Shown one piece after another: positions 49,933-58,129 of a DNA stretch of 64,000 nt. Source of the DNA: Massilia endophytica (GTDB lineage: Bacteria > Pseudomonadota > Gammaproteobacteria > Burkholderiales > Burkholderiaceae_D). The translations under genes were made by a program, and so were the position numbers. The DNA lies in the NCBI RefSeq assembly GCF_021165955.1, contig NZ_CP088952.1, forward strand, positions 4,030,001 through 4,094,000. The letters are read 5' to 3'. Each line of letters opens with the position of its first letter. The first letter of the stretch is position 1. A model generated the notes under the pieces. The model ran no database searches and was not told where the DNA came from. It worked only from the letters and a program-made list of their open reading frames with translations.

Positions 49933-50492
49933 GCGCCCTCCTGCTGCACGCGGTAGGCGACGGCCAGCATGCGCGCGCTCACGCGCAGGCCCGCCGACGC
50001 CGCGGCCTTGAGCGAGACTTCGAAGCGCAGGCGCTCCTCGGCCACCACGAAGTTGATCACGCTGCCCATGCCGAACACTTCTTCCCGGTCCGATACGGTG
50101 AGCACCGGCTGGCCCTTGTACTGGGCCAGCATGTCCTGGGCCACGGCGCGGTCGGCGCCCAGGAAGAGAATGTGCAGCGGCGCGCGGGGCTCGCCCTTCT
50201 TCAGGCGCTGCACCTGGACGGGGCGGCCGTTGATGCTGCGTCCCGCCACCGTGCGTTCCAGCTGTTCGGCCAGGGCGTCGTCGCCCGCGATGCCGATCAC
50301 CAGGGGGCTGTCGGGGCGGGCGAAGCTGCCCTCGGGCCACTCGATGAAGCCGCTGAACTTGTAGAGATAGGCGGCCTTGACCTGGCGCTCCAGGCCGCCG
50401 GACTGCGCAGGGGCGAGCGCCGGCACGATCGCAAGGACCAGCAAAAGCCATGCCCAACGCAAGGGCCGCAAGCAGCTGTGTGCAGTCACCAT
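49929..50492 (-). CDS. YfiR-family periplasmic protein
   Basis: 187 residues with a signal peptide (helix WAWLLLVLAIVPALAPAQS). The mature protein has the YfiR pattern: QVKAAYLYKFSGFIEWPEGSF, PLVIGIAGDDALAEQLERTVAGR, LHILFLGADR, PVLTVSDREEVFGMGSVINFVVAEERLRFEVSLKAAASAGLRVSARML. In Pseudomonas YfiR binds the periplasmic domain of the diguanylate cyclase YfiN and holds it inactive until reductive or envelope stress. Here the coupled downstream gene is a CHASE8-like kinase, its likely partner. First gene of a three-gene operon. The start at ATG 50492 has GAGG too close to be ideal. Confidence 0.88.
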
Positions 50493-50675
50493 ACCTCGCC
50501 AGTCAGCGGCCGGGTGGCGCCACCCGGACCTGGAAAGCATTGTATCGTCCAGCTCGAATCGGGCGCGCGACATTGCGCCCTGCCGGACCCGCAACTTTTT
50601 TGCCGTGCGCGTGGCCGCTTGGCGGGCGGGCGCGCTAGAATGGCTCCATCGCAGTCTTTGCCAAAGGAGCCACAC

Positions 50676-51158
50676 GTGAGTACGGACATCAACGAACTGG
50701 CGGCCCAGGTGGGCCGCGCCTTGCAGGAAAAAGGCATGCTGCTGGTGACCGCCGAATCGTGCACCGGCGGGGGCGTTGCGCAGGCCATTACAGAAATCGC
50801 CGGCTCCACCGGCTGGTTCGACTGTGGCTTCATCACCTATTCCAACGCCTCCAAGACTGAGCTGCTGGATGTCCCTGCTGCCATGATGGCACAATTTGGC
50901 AGCGTGAGCGAGGAAGTTGCGGCCGTCATGGCCCAGGGCGCGCTGGGGAACAGCAATGGCCATGTGGCGGTATCCACCACCGGCATCGCCGGTCCAAGCG
51001 GCGCGGTGCCTGGCAAACCTGTAGGCACGGTGTGCTTCGGCTGGGCCAATGGCGACACCGTGCACACCGAGCGCCTGGTCTTCTCGGGCGACCGCCATGC
51101 GGTGCGCGAGCAGACCGTGATCCACGCCCTGCAAGGCCTGCTCCGCTTCATCAACTGA
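50676..51158 (+). CDS. pncC: Nicotinamide-nucleotide amidohydrolase PncC (CinA C-terminal family)
   Basis: 160 residues from GTG 50676 with AAAGGAG 6 nt upstream. The conserved motifs are LLVTAESCTGGGVAQ, GSTGWFDCGFITYSNASKTELL, SEEVAAVMAQGAL, VSTTGIAGPSGAVPGKPVGTVCFGW and FSGDRHAVREQTV. It deamidates nicotinamide mononucleotide to nicotinate mononucleotide in NAD recycling. Only the C-terminal CinA domain is present, as in E. coli PncC. The phosphoesterase gene starts one base after its stop. Confidence 0.95.
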   Translation: MSTDINELAAQVGRALQEKGMLLVTAESCTGGGVAQAITEIAGSTGWFDCGFITYSNASKTELLDVPAAMMAQFGSVSEEVAAVMAQGALGNSNGHVAVSTTGIAGPSGAVPGKPVGTVCFGWANGDTVHTERLVFSGDRHAVREQTVIHALQGLLRFIN

Positions 51159-51159
51159 C

Positions 51160-52044
51160 TTGGGCAGCCGCCTGCGCGCCGCCGCAATCGCCGTCCTGGC
51201 GCTGGCCGGCCGCGCGGGAGCGGCGCCCCTGGTGGTGTACGCCGCGGGCGACATCGCCGACTGCCGTTTCAGCCGCCCCGCCCACTCCGGCGCCGCCGCC
51301 ACGGCGGCCCTCATCGGGCCCGACGCCCAACTGGTGCTCACGCTGGGCGACACCACCTATCCCAATGGCCTGGAGGCCGAATTCCGCGACTGCTACCACC
51401 CGTCATGGGGGCGCTTCAAGGCCATCACCCGTCCCGTTCCCGGCAACCACGAGTACTACAGCGGCAAGGCGGACGCCTACTACGCGTATTTTGGTGCGGC
51501 GGCCGGTCCGCGCGGGCGCGGATATTACAGTTTCGACCAGGGCGGCTGGCACTTCGTCGCCCTGAACAGCCACCTGCAGAGGGCAGAGGAGGAGGCCCAG
51601 CTCCTGTGGCTAAAAGACGACCTGGCGCGCCATCCCGCGCGCTGCACGCTCGCCTATTGGCACGCTCCGCTGTATAGTTCCGGCGGGCACCCGCCAAACC
51701 CGCGCATGCGCGAGGCCTGGCGCCTGCTGCATGCGGCGGGGGCGGAACTGGTGCTGTCCGGCCATGACCACGACTACGAGCGCTTTCCGCCCATGGATGC
51801 GGACGGCCGGGAAGACGCGGGCGGACCGCGCCAGTTCGTGGCAGGTACGGGCGGCGCCTTCCTCACCCCTTTCCGCCTCGTGCGGCCGCGCAGCGAGGCG
51901 CGCAGCAACAGCCATCTCGGGGTATTGCGGCTGGAGCTGAGGGAAGATGGTTACGACTGGGAGTTCCGGACCGTGCCTGCGCGGGGCAATCCGGATGTCC
52001 CGGAACAGGAAGCGGGCGATCGCGGCTCGGCCTCCTGTCACTGA
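51160..52044 (+). CDS. Exported metallophosphoesterase (purple-acid-phosphatase-like)
   Basis: 294 residues from a TTG start at 51160, one base after pncC. No better start exists before the signal peptide (RLRAAAIAVLALAGRAGAAP). The calcineurin-like metal site is spread over YAAGDIAD, LGDTTYPNG, PVPGNHEYY, TLAYWHAPLYSSG and VLSGHDHDYERF. It has the two-metal site of phosphatases and phosphodiesterases acting in the periplasm or outside, substrate unknown. It is joined to pncC in one operon, but a functional link is not obvious. Confidence 0.85.
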   Translation: MGSRLRAAAIAVLALAGRAGAAPLVVYAAGDIADCRFSRPAHSGAAATAALIGPDAQLVLTLGDTTYPNGLEAEFRDCYHPSWGRFKAITRPVPGNHEYYSGKADAYYAYFGAAAGPRGRGYYSFDQGGWHFVALNSHLQRAEEEAQLLWLKDDLARHPARCTLAYWHAPLYSSGGHPPNPRMREAWRLLHAAGAELVLSGHDHDYERFPPMDADGREDAGGPRQFVAGTGGAFLTPFRLVRPRSEARSNSHLGVLRLELREDGYDWEFRTVPARGNPDVPEQEAGDRGSASCH

Positions 52045-52071
52045 CAATAAGCGATTCGGGAGTCTTATTCG

Positions 52072-52800
52072 ATGCAAAACACGGTTCACTTCATCCTCCA
52101 GGGCAAAGGCGGCATTGGCAAGACGCTGGTCTCCACCATCCTGGCGCAATGGCTCAAGACCCGGGACGGGAGCCCGCTGCGCTGCTACGACACAGACCAG
52201 GAAAACCCCACCTTCTCGCGTTACAAATCCCTGAACGTGAAGCACGTGCCGGTGATGACCGAATCGCGCACCATCGATCCCAAGCGCTTCGACTCGCTGA
52301 TGATCGACATTTTGGAAGAAGACGGCAACTGCGTCATCGACAACGGCGCGAACACCTTCTCGCCGCTGGTGGCCTACCTGATCGAGAACGACTGCTTCTC
52401 GCTGCTGGAAGAATCGGGCCGCAAGGTCTACATCCACACCATCGTGGGCGGCGGCGACACCCTGCACGACACGGCCATGGGCTTCGTCTCCACGGCCAAG
52501 TCCACCAATGTGCCGCTGGTGCTGTGGCAGAACGAGCATTTCGGCCTGCTGCAATCGGCCTCCGGCAAAGCCTTCCTCGATTCGCAGACCTATGCGGAGA
52601 ACTCCGGCCGGGTGAAAGGCCACGTGGTGCTCGCCCAGCGCAATGCCGACACCTTCGGCGCGGACCTCAAGAAAATGAACACGGCGCGCCTGACGCTGGA
52701 CGAAGTGAAGGCCAGCGACAAGTTCAACGTCATGGAAAAGCAGCGCATCAAGGTCATTTTCAAGGACCTGTTCGAGCAGCTGGACAAGGTGGACTGGTAA
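52072..52800 (+). CDS. TraL-like ParA-family ATPase (conjugation type), orphan
   Basis: 242 residues. The deviant Walker A QGKGGIGKTLV starts at residue 10, and CYDTDQENPTFSRYKSLNVKHVPVM, VIDNGANTFSPLVAYLI, KVYIHTIVGGGDTLHDTAMGF and the C-terminal KQRIKVIFKDLFEQL follow the IncP plasmid protein TraL closely in order and wording. TraL-type proteins are transfer-region P-loop ATPases of uncertain role. No relaxase, coupling protein, type IV secretion gene or integrase is in the window. It is followed without gap by a TraM-like gene, the same order as in the plasmid traKLM cluster. Confidence 0.85.
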   Translation: MQNTVHFILQGKGGIGKTLVSTILAQWLKTRDGSPLRCYDTDQENPTFSRYKSLNVKHVPVMTESRTIDPKRFDSLMIDILEEDGNCVIDNGANTFSPLVAYLIENDCFSLLEESGRKVYIHTIVGGGDTLHDTAMGFVSTAKSTNVPLVLWQNEHFGLLQSASGKAFLDSQTYAENSGRVKGHVVLAQRNADTFGADLKKMNTARLTLDEVKASDKFNVMEKQRIKVIFKDLFEQLDKVDW

Positions 52801-53351
52801 TGGCCATGGACCAGCACAAACTGCGCAGCCTCGTCTTCGAAAAGACCGGCGTCAAGGTCGACGTCGACGATCCCATCTTCGCGCTGGTGGCGCTGAACGA
52901 AGCGGTGCTGGCCGACGCGGTCGAGCGCCACATCGCCCAGATCGACGCCGCCTCCCAGGAGCTGACGGCGCTCGCGCGCCAGGCGGGCGGCCTGCCGCAG
53001 CCGGGGCGCGGCAGTTCCGAATTCGAAGAAAGCGAGCCGGCGCGTCCGGCAGGCTTCCATCCCGCGCCAGCGGCGACGGTGAAGCCCATCGCCACCCAGC
53101 ACCCCCTGTTCACGCCGCGCGAGCTGCGGCTGATGGCGGTATCGGCCGGACTCTCGCTGCTGGCCGCCCTGCTGGTGGTCGGCCTGCAGGCCATGTTCTC
53201 CAAGCCCGCCCCGGCGCCGGTGGTGCAAACCACGGCCCTGAGCTCCGAGCAGATCGCCGCCATCGCCACGGGCGAAAAATACAACAAGATCCTCCCCCGC
53301 CTCGACCCCAAGACCCGCGCCGCCCTCCAGGCCGAAATGGCCAAGCCCTGA
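52800..53351 (+). CDS. TraM-like membrane protein, orphan
   Basis: 183 residues from ATG 52800, sharing a base with the upstream stop (TAATG). A second ATG is two codons later. The N-terminal part (KTGVKVDVDDPIFALVALNEAVLADAVERHIAQID) matches the start of IncP TraM. A Pro-rich linker (about 75-105), one membrane helix (about 111-133) and a periplasmic tail follow. TraM of RP4 is required in that transfer system with unclear function. Together with the TraL-like ATPase it forms a coupled pair standing outside any visible conjugation cluster. Confidence 0.72.
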   Translation: MAMDQHKLRSLVFEKTGVKVDVDDPIFALVALNEAVLADAVERHIAQIDAASQELTALARQAGGLPQPGRGSSEFEESEPARPAGFHPAPAATVKPIATQHPLFTPRELRLMAVSAGLSLLAALLVVGLQAMFSKPAPAPVVQTTALSSEQIAAIATGEKYNKILPRLDPKTRAALQAEMAKP

Positions 53352-53355
53352 ATTT

Positions 53356-53380
53356 CTTAAAGGGGACAGACCCCTTTAAG
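53356..53380. repeat. Palindromic repeat, copy 1 (GGGGACAGACCCC core)
   Basis: A perfect palindrome: CTTAAAGGGG and CCCCTTTAAG arms around ACAGA, 4 bp after the TraM-like stop. It is the reverse complement of copy 2 nearby apart from a few flanking bases. Confidence 0.8.
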
Positions 53381-53392
53381 CAACACCCTGAG

Positions 53393-53423
53393 TTTCCTAA
53401 AGGGGTCTGTCCCCTTTAAGAAA
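53393..53423. repeat. Palindromic repeat, copy 2 (GGGGTCTGTCCCC core, inverted)
   Basis: Arms TTTCCTAAAGGGG and CCCCTTTAAGAAA pair at 12 of 13 positions around TCTGT. Copies 1 and 2 face each other 12 bp apart, a REP-pair or BIME-like layout. The related palindrome at 24107-24147 shares GGGGTCTG. Confidence 0.8.
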
Positions 53424-53429
53424 TGTGCT

Positions 53430-53455
53430 AACATTTGAATAGGTATTCAAATGTT
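53430..53455. promoter_or_regulatory. ArsR/SmtB-type operator
   Basis: A perfect inverted repeat with 12-bp arms, AACATTTGAATA and TATTCAAATGTT, around GG, 11 bp before the regulator's ATG. It resembles the 12-2-12 sites of zinc and cadmium sensors of the ArsR family and lies where it would block transcription of the regulator and exporter. Confidence 0.85.
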
Positions 53456-53466
53456 GAAGATGAGTT

Positions 53467-53775
53467 ATGTCTCCCGATAACGCCTCGGTCGCCCAGCTGG
53501 CCGATCTGTTCCACCTGCTTGGCGACCCGACCCGCCTGCGCATCGTCCTGGCCTGCGTGGCGGCGCCGATTGCGGTGGGGGATATCGCCGCCGCCCTGGA
53601 TCTGAGCCCTTCCCTCGTCAGCCACCACCTGCGCCTGCTGCGCGCGGCCCGCATCGTGAAGTCGGAGCGCCAGGGCAAGCAGGTGTTTTATTCCGCCGCC
53701 GATGCGCATATCAGCGGCGTCCTCCACGATATGCTGGAACATATCGCCGAACCCTCCACCGGAAGCGAAGCATGA
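53467..53775 (+). CDS. ArsR/SmtB-family metal-responsive repressor
   Basis: 102 residues. The winged helix shows LADLFHLLGDPTRLRIVLACVAAPIAVGDIAAALDLSPSLVSHHLRLLRAARIVKSERQGKQVFYSAAD. The C-terminal helix ADAHISGVLHDMLEHI holds Asp and His residues in the places used for the alpha5 zinc site of CzrA/SmtB. This and the downstream CDF exporter suggest a zinc (possibly cobalt or cadmium) sensor. ATGA overlap with the exporter gene couples their translation, and the operator lies just upstream. Confidence 0.92.
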   Translation: MSPDNASVAQLADLFHLLGDPTRLRIVLACVAAPIAVGDIAAALDLSPSLVSHHLRLLRAARIVKSERQGKQVFYSAADAHISGVLHDMLEHIAEPSTGSEA

Positions 53776-54764
53776 GCGGCCATCACCATCATCACGGACA
53801 TGGCCACGACCATGGACATCACCACCACGGCGATCCCGCCGACCATGGCCGCGCCTTCGCCATCGCCATCACGCTGAACGCGATTTTCGTGGCCGTGGAA
53901 TTCGGCTATGGCTTCGTCGCCAATTCGACCGCGCTCATGGCCGATGCGGGCCACAACCTCTCCGACGTTCTGGGCCTGATGCTGGCCTGGGGCGCAGCCA
54001 TCCTCGGCAAGCGCCAGCCCACGGGCCGCTATACCTACGGCCTGCGCGGCAGCTCGATGCTGGCCGCACTCTTCAACAGTATGCTGCTGATGCTGGCCTG
54101 CGGCGCCATCGCGTGGGAGGCCGTGCAGCTGCTGCTCGACCCGGCGCCAGTGCAGGGCGCCACGGTGTCCATCGTGGCCGCCGTGGGCATCGCCGTGAAC
54201 GGCATCTCGGCCTGGCTGTTCATGGCGGGCAGCAAGCATGACCTCAATATCCGCGGCGCCTACCTGCACCTGGCCGCCGATGCGGCCATCTCGCTCGGCG
54301 TGCTGGTCTCGGGCCTGGTGGTGATGTATACGAACTGGGTGTGGCTCGACCCGCTGGTGAGCCTGGCCATCGTGTTCATGATTTTGCTGGGCACCTGGTC
54401 CCTGCTCAAGGAGTCGCTGCGCATGGTGATGGCGGCCGTGCCAGCGAATGTGGACGCGGGCGAAGTCGAGGCCTTCCTGCGCCGCTGCAAGGGCGTGACG
54501 GAAGTGCATGACCTGCATATCTGGCCCATGAGCACCACCGAAACGGCGCTCACGGCCCATCTCGTCGTGCCGTCAGGCTATCCCGGCGACCGCGCCATCG
54601 ACGAGATCGCGCGGCAGCTCAAGGAGAAGTTCGCCATTCACCATACGACCTTGCAGACCGAGGAAGGCACCACCGAGCATGCCTGCTGCCTGCAGGAGCC
54701 GGCGGAGCAGCACGGCCACGACCACGACCATGATCATCACGATCATGGCCACCATCATCACTGA
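53772..54764 (+). CDS. Cation diffusion facilitator (zinc-type exporter) with His-rich ends
   Basis: 330 residues, six membrane helices. The transport-site residues are visible as NSTALMADAGHNLSD (Asp and His-x3-Asp) and AYLHLAADAAISL (His-x3-Asp). The N-terminus (MSGHHHHHGHGHDHGHHHHGD) and C-terminus (long His/Asp repeat ending HHHH) are strongly metal-binding, and the cytoplasmic C-terminal domain has VHDLHIWPMSTTETALTAHLV. It exports zinc or cobalt in exchange for protons, as in CzcD/DmeF. Controlled by the coupled ArsR-type gene. Its His-coding 3' end overlaps cysK by 7 bp. Confidence 0.94.
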   Translation: MSGHHHHHGHGHDHGHHHHGDPADHGRAFAIAITLNAIFVAVEFGYGFVANSTALMADAGHNLSDVLGLMLAWGAAILGKRQPTGRYTYGLRGSSMLAALFNSMLLMLACGAIAWEAVQLLLDPAPVQGATVSIVAAVGIAVNGISAWLFMAGSKHDLNIRGAYLHLAADAAISLGVLVSGLVVMYTNWVWLDPLVSLAIVFMILLGTWSLLKESLRMVMAAVPANVDAGEVEAFLRRCKGVTEVHDLHIWPMSTTETALTAHLVVPSGYPGDRAIDEIARQLKEKFAIHHTTLQTEEGTTEHACCLQEPAEQHGHDHDHDHHDHGHHHH

Positions 54765-55693
54765 TCCGCGAGTCCCGCGAACAGCTGCGTCGACAGGTAG
54801 CGTTCGCCGAACGAAGGAATGATGACGACGATCGTCTGTCCTTCGTTCTCGGGCCTGCAGGCCACCTGCAGCGCCGCCCACAGCGCCGCGCCGGACGATA
54901 TGCCGACCAGCAGGCCTTCTTCCCGCGCCGCGCGCCGTGCATATTCGAAGGCGTCTTCGTTCTTCACGCAGATGATCTCGTCGTAAATGTGCGTGTTCAG
55001 CACCTTGGGCACGAAGCCCGCGCCGATACCCTGTATGGGGTGCGGCCCTTTCACGCCTTTCGACAGGATGGGCGAGGCTTCCGGCTCGACCGCGATGCAG
55101 CGGAAGGACGGTTTGCGCTCCTTGATCACTTCTCCCACGCCGGTAATGGTGCCGCCCGTACCCACGCCAGCGACGAGGATGTCGGCCTGGCCGTCCGTGT
55201 CGCGCCAGATCTCTTCGGCCGTGGTGCGGCGGTGCACTTCAGGATTGGCGGGGTTGTTGAACTGCTGCGGCATGAGATAGCGCGGATCGGATGCCGCAAT
55301 CTCCTCGGCCTTGCGGATGGCGCCCGCCATGCCTTCGCTGCCGGGCGTGAGTATCAGTTCTGCGCCGTAGGCGCGCAGCAGCATGCGCCTTTCGCGGCTC
55401 ATGGTCTCGGGCATGACCAGCGTGCAGCGGTAGCCGCGCGCCGCGCACACCATGGCGAGGGCGATGCCCGTGTTGCCGCTCGTGGGTTCGATAACGATGG
55501 TGTCGGAACGGATCTGGCCCGCCTGTTCGGCCGCCTGGATCATGGAGAGCCCGATGCGGTCTTTCACGCTATGGGCCGGATTGTAGAACTCCAGCTTGGC
55601 CAGCACCTGCGCCTTCGCGCCGGCGGCCATGCGGTTGATGCGGACCAGCGGCGTATTGCCGACCAGTCCCGTGACGTCGTTTGCAATATTCAT
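54758..55693 (-). CDS. cysK: Cysteine synthase A
   Basis: 311 residues. The PLP lysine lies in EFYNPAHSVKDRIGL, the phosphate-binding loop is PTSGNTGIALA, GVGTGGTITGVGEVIKE binds the cofactor phosphate, and GISSGAAL holds the pyridine-nitrogen Ser. It joins O-acetylserine and sulfide to cysteine. The length and EFYNPAHSVKDR are of the CysK rather than the CysM type. Convergent with the CDF exporter and upstream, in reading direction, of nothing in its own operon. Confidence 0.95.
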   Translation of the reverse strand: MNIANDVTGLVGNTPLVRINRMAAGAKAQVLAKLEFYNPAHSVKDRIGLSMIQAAEQAGQIRSDTIVIEPTSGNTGIALAMVCAARGYRCTLVMPETMSRERRMLLRAYGAELILTPGSEGMAGAIRKAEEIAASDPRYLMPQQFNNPANPEVHRRTTAEEIWRDTDGQADILVAGVGTGGTITGVGEVIKERKPSFRCIAVEPEASPILSKGVKGPHPIQGIGAGFVPKVLNTHIYDEIICVKNEDAFEYARRAAREEGLLVGISSGAALWAALQVACRPENEGQTIVVIIPSFGERYLSTQLFAGLADQ

Positions 55694-55734
55694 GGCGTGG
55701 TCTCCGCACGGTGTGTGGGGAGACCAGTGTACGC

Positions 55735-56226
55735 CTATTTCGCGCTGACCAGGCTGACGTCGAAGATGAGGGTCGAATTGGCGGGAATGAGGCCGTTACC
55801 CATGTCGCGCGCGCCATAGGCCAGCTCGGGCGGAATGATCAGGGTGCGCTTGCCGCCCACCTTCATGCCCGCGATGCCCTGCTCCCAGCCCTTGATGACG
55901 CGGCCCGCACCAAGCTTGAATTCGATGGCCACGCCGCGCTCGAGCGAGGTGTCGAACTTCTTGCCCTTGCCGTCCTTCGCCTCGGGCTTGTACAGCCAGC
56001 CCGTGTAGTGCACGCGCACGGTGTCGCCGCTCACGGCTTCGCGGCCCTTGCCGACCTGGGTGTCCTTGACGATCAGCTGCGGCGCGGCAGGTTCGGCTAC
56101 CGGTGCAGGTTGTGCAGGTTCGGCCTGCGCGGACTGGGCCCCCGCTTCAGGCTGGGGCGGCGTCTGGGTCTGCGCCTGGGCAGCCGCGCCGACGAGCAGC
56201 GCGAAGATCAGTGCTGGTGTTTTCAT
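55735..56226 (-). CDS. Exported FKBP-type peptidyl-prolyl isomerase
   Basis: 163 residues: signal peptide (about 1-19), a Pro/Ala/Glu/Gln-rich linker (about 20-50) and one FKBP domain with VHYTGWLYKPEAKDGKGKKFDTS, FKLGAGRVIKGWEQGIAGMKVGGKRTLIIPPELAYGARDMGNGLIPANSTLIFDVSL. The active-site aromatic residues are present. It helps fold periplasmic proteins. It lies 9 bp after a very similar gene, so the pair looks like a tandem duplication. Confidence 0.92.
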   Translation of the reverse strand: MKTPALIFALLVGAAAQAQTQTPPQPEAGAQSAQAEPAQPAPVAEPAAPQLIVKDTQVGKGREAVSGDTVRVHYTGWLYKPEAKDGKGKKFDTSLERGVAIEFKLGAGRVIKGWEQGIAGMKVGGKRTLIIPPELAYGARDMGNGLIPANSTLIFDVSLVSAK

Positions 56227-56235
56227 TGGCTTGCC

Positions 56236-56700
56236 TTATTTGATGGTGACCAGCTCCACTTCGAAGGTCAGTGCCGAATTCGGCGGGATATTGCCCTGGC
56301 CGCGCGGGCCGTAAGCCAGGTCCGACGGAATGATGAGGGTGCGCTTGCCGCCTTCCTTCATGCCGATCAGGCCCTGGTCCCAGCCCTTGATGACCATGCC
56401 GCGGCCGACCTTCACTTCCAGCGGCTCGCCGCGCGGAATGGAAGAGTCGAACTGCATGCCGCGCATATTGCGCGCCAGCGGGCGGTAGAGCCAGCCCGAG
56501 TAATGCACGAGCACCGTGTCGCCGCTGGCGACGGGACGGCCTTTGCCTTCCACGACATCGGTGATGATCAGCTGGTCCGCCGCGGGGCCCGGCGCGGCGG
56601 AGCCGACAACGACAGGCGCCGGAGCGGCCGGTGCAGGCGCCTGGGCCTGGGCGGCGGCAGCGGTGCAAAGGAAAGCGAGCAATACGGAGAATCGGGTCAT
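56236..56700 (-). CDS. Exported FKBP-type peptidyl-prolyl isomerase (tandem copy)
   Basis: 154 residues: signal peptide (about 1-20), Ala/Pro-rich linker (about 21-42), FKBP domain with LVHYSGWLYRPLARNMRGMQFDSS, KVGRGMVIKGWDQGLIGMKEGGKRTLIIPSDLAYGPRGQGNIPPNSALTFEVELV. It differs from its neighbour mainly in the linker and in the loop after the first strand. First gene of the pair, divergent from thpR over 32 bp, which leaves little room for two full promoters. Confidence 0.92.
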   Translation of the reverse strand: MTRFSVLLAFLCTAAAAQAQAPAPAAPAPVVVGSAAPGPAADQLIITDVVEGKGRPVASGDTVLVHYSGWLYRPLARNMRGMQFDSSIPRGEPLEVKVGRGMVIKGWDQGLIGMKEGGKRTLIIPSDLAYGPRGQGNIPPNSALTFEVELVTIK

Positions 56701-56732
56701 GATATCTTTCTTCTGATTTCTGAGGCGGCATC

Positions 56733-57239
56733 ATGATAGCAAATCACAGCCCCAAACTATTTTTTGCGCTCTGGCCGGACGATGCGGTACGCAGCGCGCT
56801 GGCGAAGCTGCAGGCGCCCGTGCAGGGCCGCCTGATTCCGCCGGAGAAGCTGCATCTCACGCTGGCCTTCCTCGGCCACCAGCCCGCCGAACGGCTGCCC
56901 GTGCTGCGGGGGATTCTGGAGAGCCTGTCCGTGCCGCCTTTGCGGCTGGAGATCGACTGCTACGGATATTTTACGAAGCCGCGCATTGCCTGGGCAGGCA
57001 TGTCGCGCATTCCTCCGGAGCTGAACATGCTCTACGAGGACCTGATGGCGAAGCTCGGCGAAGAAGGTTTCGCGCCCGCCACGCACGGCGCCTTCCGCCC
57101 CCATATCACGCTGGCCCGCGAGGCGAAGGCGGCGCCGCCCAGGCAGCCTTTCGAAGCGGTGATATGGGAAGTGCGCGAAGCCGCGCTGGTGGAGTCGGTT
57201 ATGGCGACGGGACAGTATCTGCCGCTGGCTCCGCGCTGA
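56733..57239 (+). CDS. thpR: RNA 2',3'-cyclic phosphodiesterase / 2'-5' RNA ligase
   Basis: 168 residues. The two catalytic H-x-T-x motifs of the 2H phosphoesterase fold are present as HLTLAF and HITLAR, with LFFALWPDD at the start. The enzyme opens 2',3'-cyclic phosphates on RNA and joins 2'-5' ends. It is convergent with tcdA, and the two coding regions overlap by 41 bp, which is unusual. Confidence 0.92.
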   Translation: MIANHSPKLFFALWPDDAVRSALAKLQAPVQGRLIPPEKLHLTLAFLGHQPAERLPVLRGILESLSVPPLRLEIDCYGYFTKPRIAWAGMSRIPPELNMLYEDLMAKLGEEGFAPATHGAFRPHITLAREAKAAPPRQPFEAVIWEVREAALVESVMATGQYLPLAPR

Positions 57240-58053
57240 GCGGCGCCTGCTCCACTTCGGCCGCGAGCTTGCGCAGCAGGTGGCCGGCCGCCACCATGCC
57301 GAAGGTGGCCGTCACCACCATGGCCGAGCCGAAGCCGGCGCAGTTGATGCCCGTGAGGCCGCCCTGCTGCGGCGCCTTGTCGTCGCCGTCCACGCTGCAC
57401 ACCTCGCCCGTTTCCGGGAACTTCAGCGGCTCCATGGAAAACACGGCGTCCACGTTCAGCTTGTTCTTCGAGTTGGGCGGGTAGTTGTACTGGCTGCGCA
57501 GCCTGCGCCGCACCTTCTTCAGCAGCGGCTCCTGCTCCGTCTTCGCCAGGTCGCGCACTTCGATGCGGGTAGGGTCCGTCTGGCCGCCCGCACTGCCGAT
57601 CACGATCAGGGGAATGGCCCTGCTGCGGCAATAGTGCACGAGCGCGGTCTTGACCTTGGCGCTGTCCATGGCGTCGATCACGTAGTCGTAGCCGCGCGAG
57701 CCGATCATCTCGTCCAGGTTGTCGGCCGTGAGGAAGTCCTCGATCTGCGTCACTTCGCAGTAGGGATTGATCTGGGCCACGCGTTCGGCCAAGGCCGTCA
57801 CCTTGGCCATGCCCAGAGTGCCGCTCAGGGCCTGGATCTGGCGGTTGATGTTCGATTCGGCCACGTTGTCCAGGTCAATCAGGGTCAGGCGGCCGACGGC
57901 GCTGCGCGCCAGCGCCTCCACGATCCAGGAGCCCACGCCGCCGACACCGATCACGCAGATGTGGGCGCTGCGGAAGCGGGCCAGCGCTGCCTCGCCGTAA
58001 AGCCGGGCGATGCCGCCGAAGCGGCGCTCGAAGTCGATGTCGTGTTCAGTCAT
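57199..58053 (-). CDS. tcdA: tRNA threonylcarbamoyladenosine dehydratase
   Basis: 284 residues, the E1/MoeB-like family. The ATP-binding GVGGVGSWIVEALARSAVGRLTLIDLDNVAESNINRQ and the arginine/asparagine contacts are typical of TcdA (CsdL), and INPYCEV and VIDAMDSAKVKTALVHYC follow. It cyclises t6A to ct6A at tRNA position 37. The C-terminus (about 14 codons) overlaps thpR on the other strand and is probably not conserved. Confidence 0.94.
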   Translation of the reverse strand: MTEHDIDFERRFGGIARLYGEAALARFRSAHICVIGVGGVGSWIVEALARSAVGRLTLIDLDNVAESNINRQIQALSGTLGMAKVTALAERVAQINPYCEVTQIEDFLTADNLDEMIGSRGYDYVIDAMDSAKVKTALVHYCRSRAIPLIVIGSAGGQTDPTRIEVRDLAKTEQEPLLKKVRRRLRSQYNYPPNSKNKLNVDAVFSMEPLKFPETGEVCSVDGDDKAPQQGGLTGINCAGFGSAMVVTATFGMVAAGHLLRKLAAEVEQAPLSAEPAADTVPSP

Positions 58054-58090
58054 CCCGCCATTTTACCGGACGCTGGCGCAGCGCTTCGTC

Positions 58091-58096
58091 TACAAT
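58091..58096 (+). promoter_or_regulatory. -10 box of the hemerythrin-PdxH gene
   Basis: TACAAT 34 bp before ATG 58130. No clear -35 hexamer was found at normal spacing. Confidence 0.35.
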
Positions 58097-58129
58097 GATT
58101 TCCTTGGCAAGCCAATAACAGTACCCACC

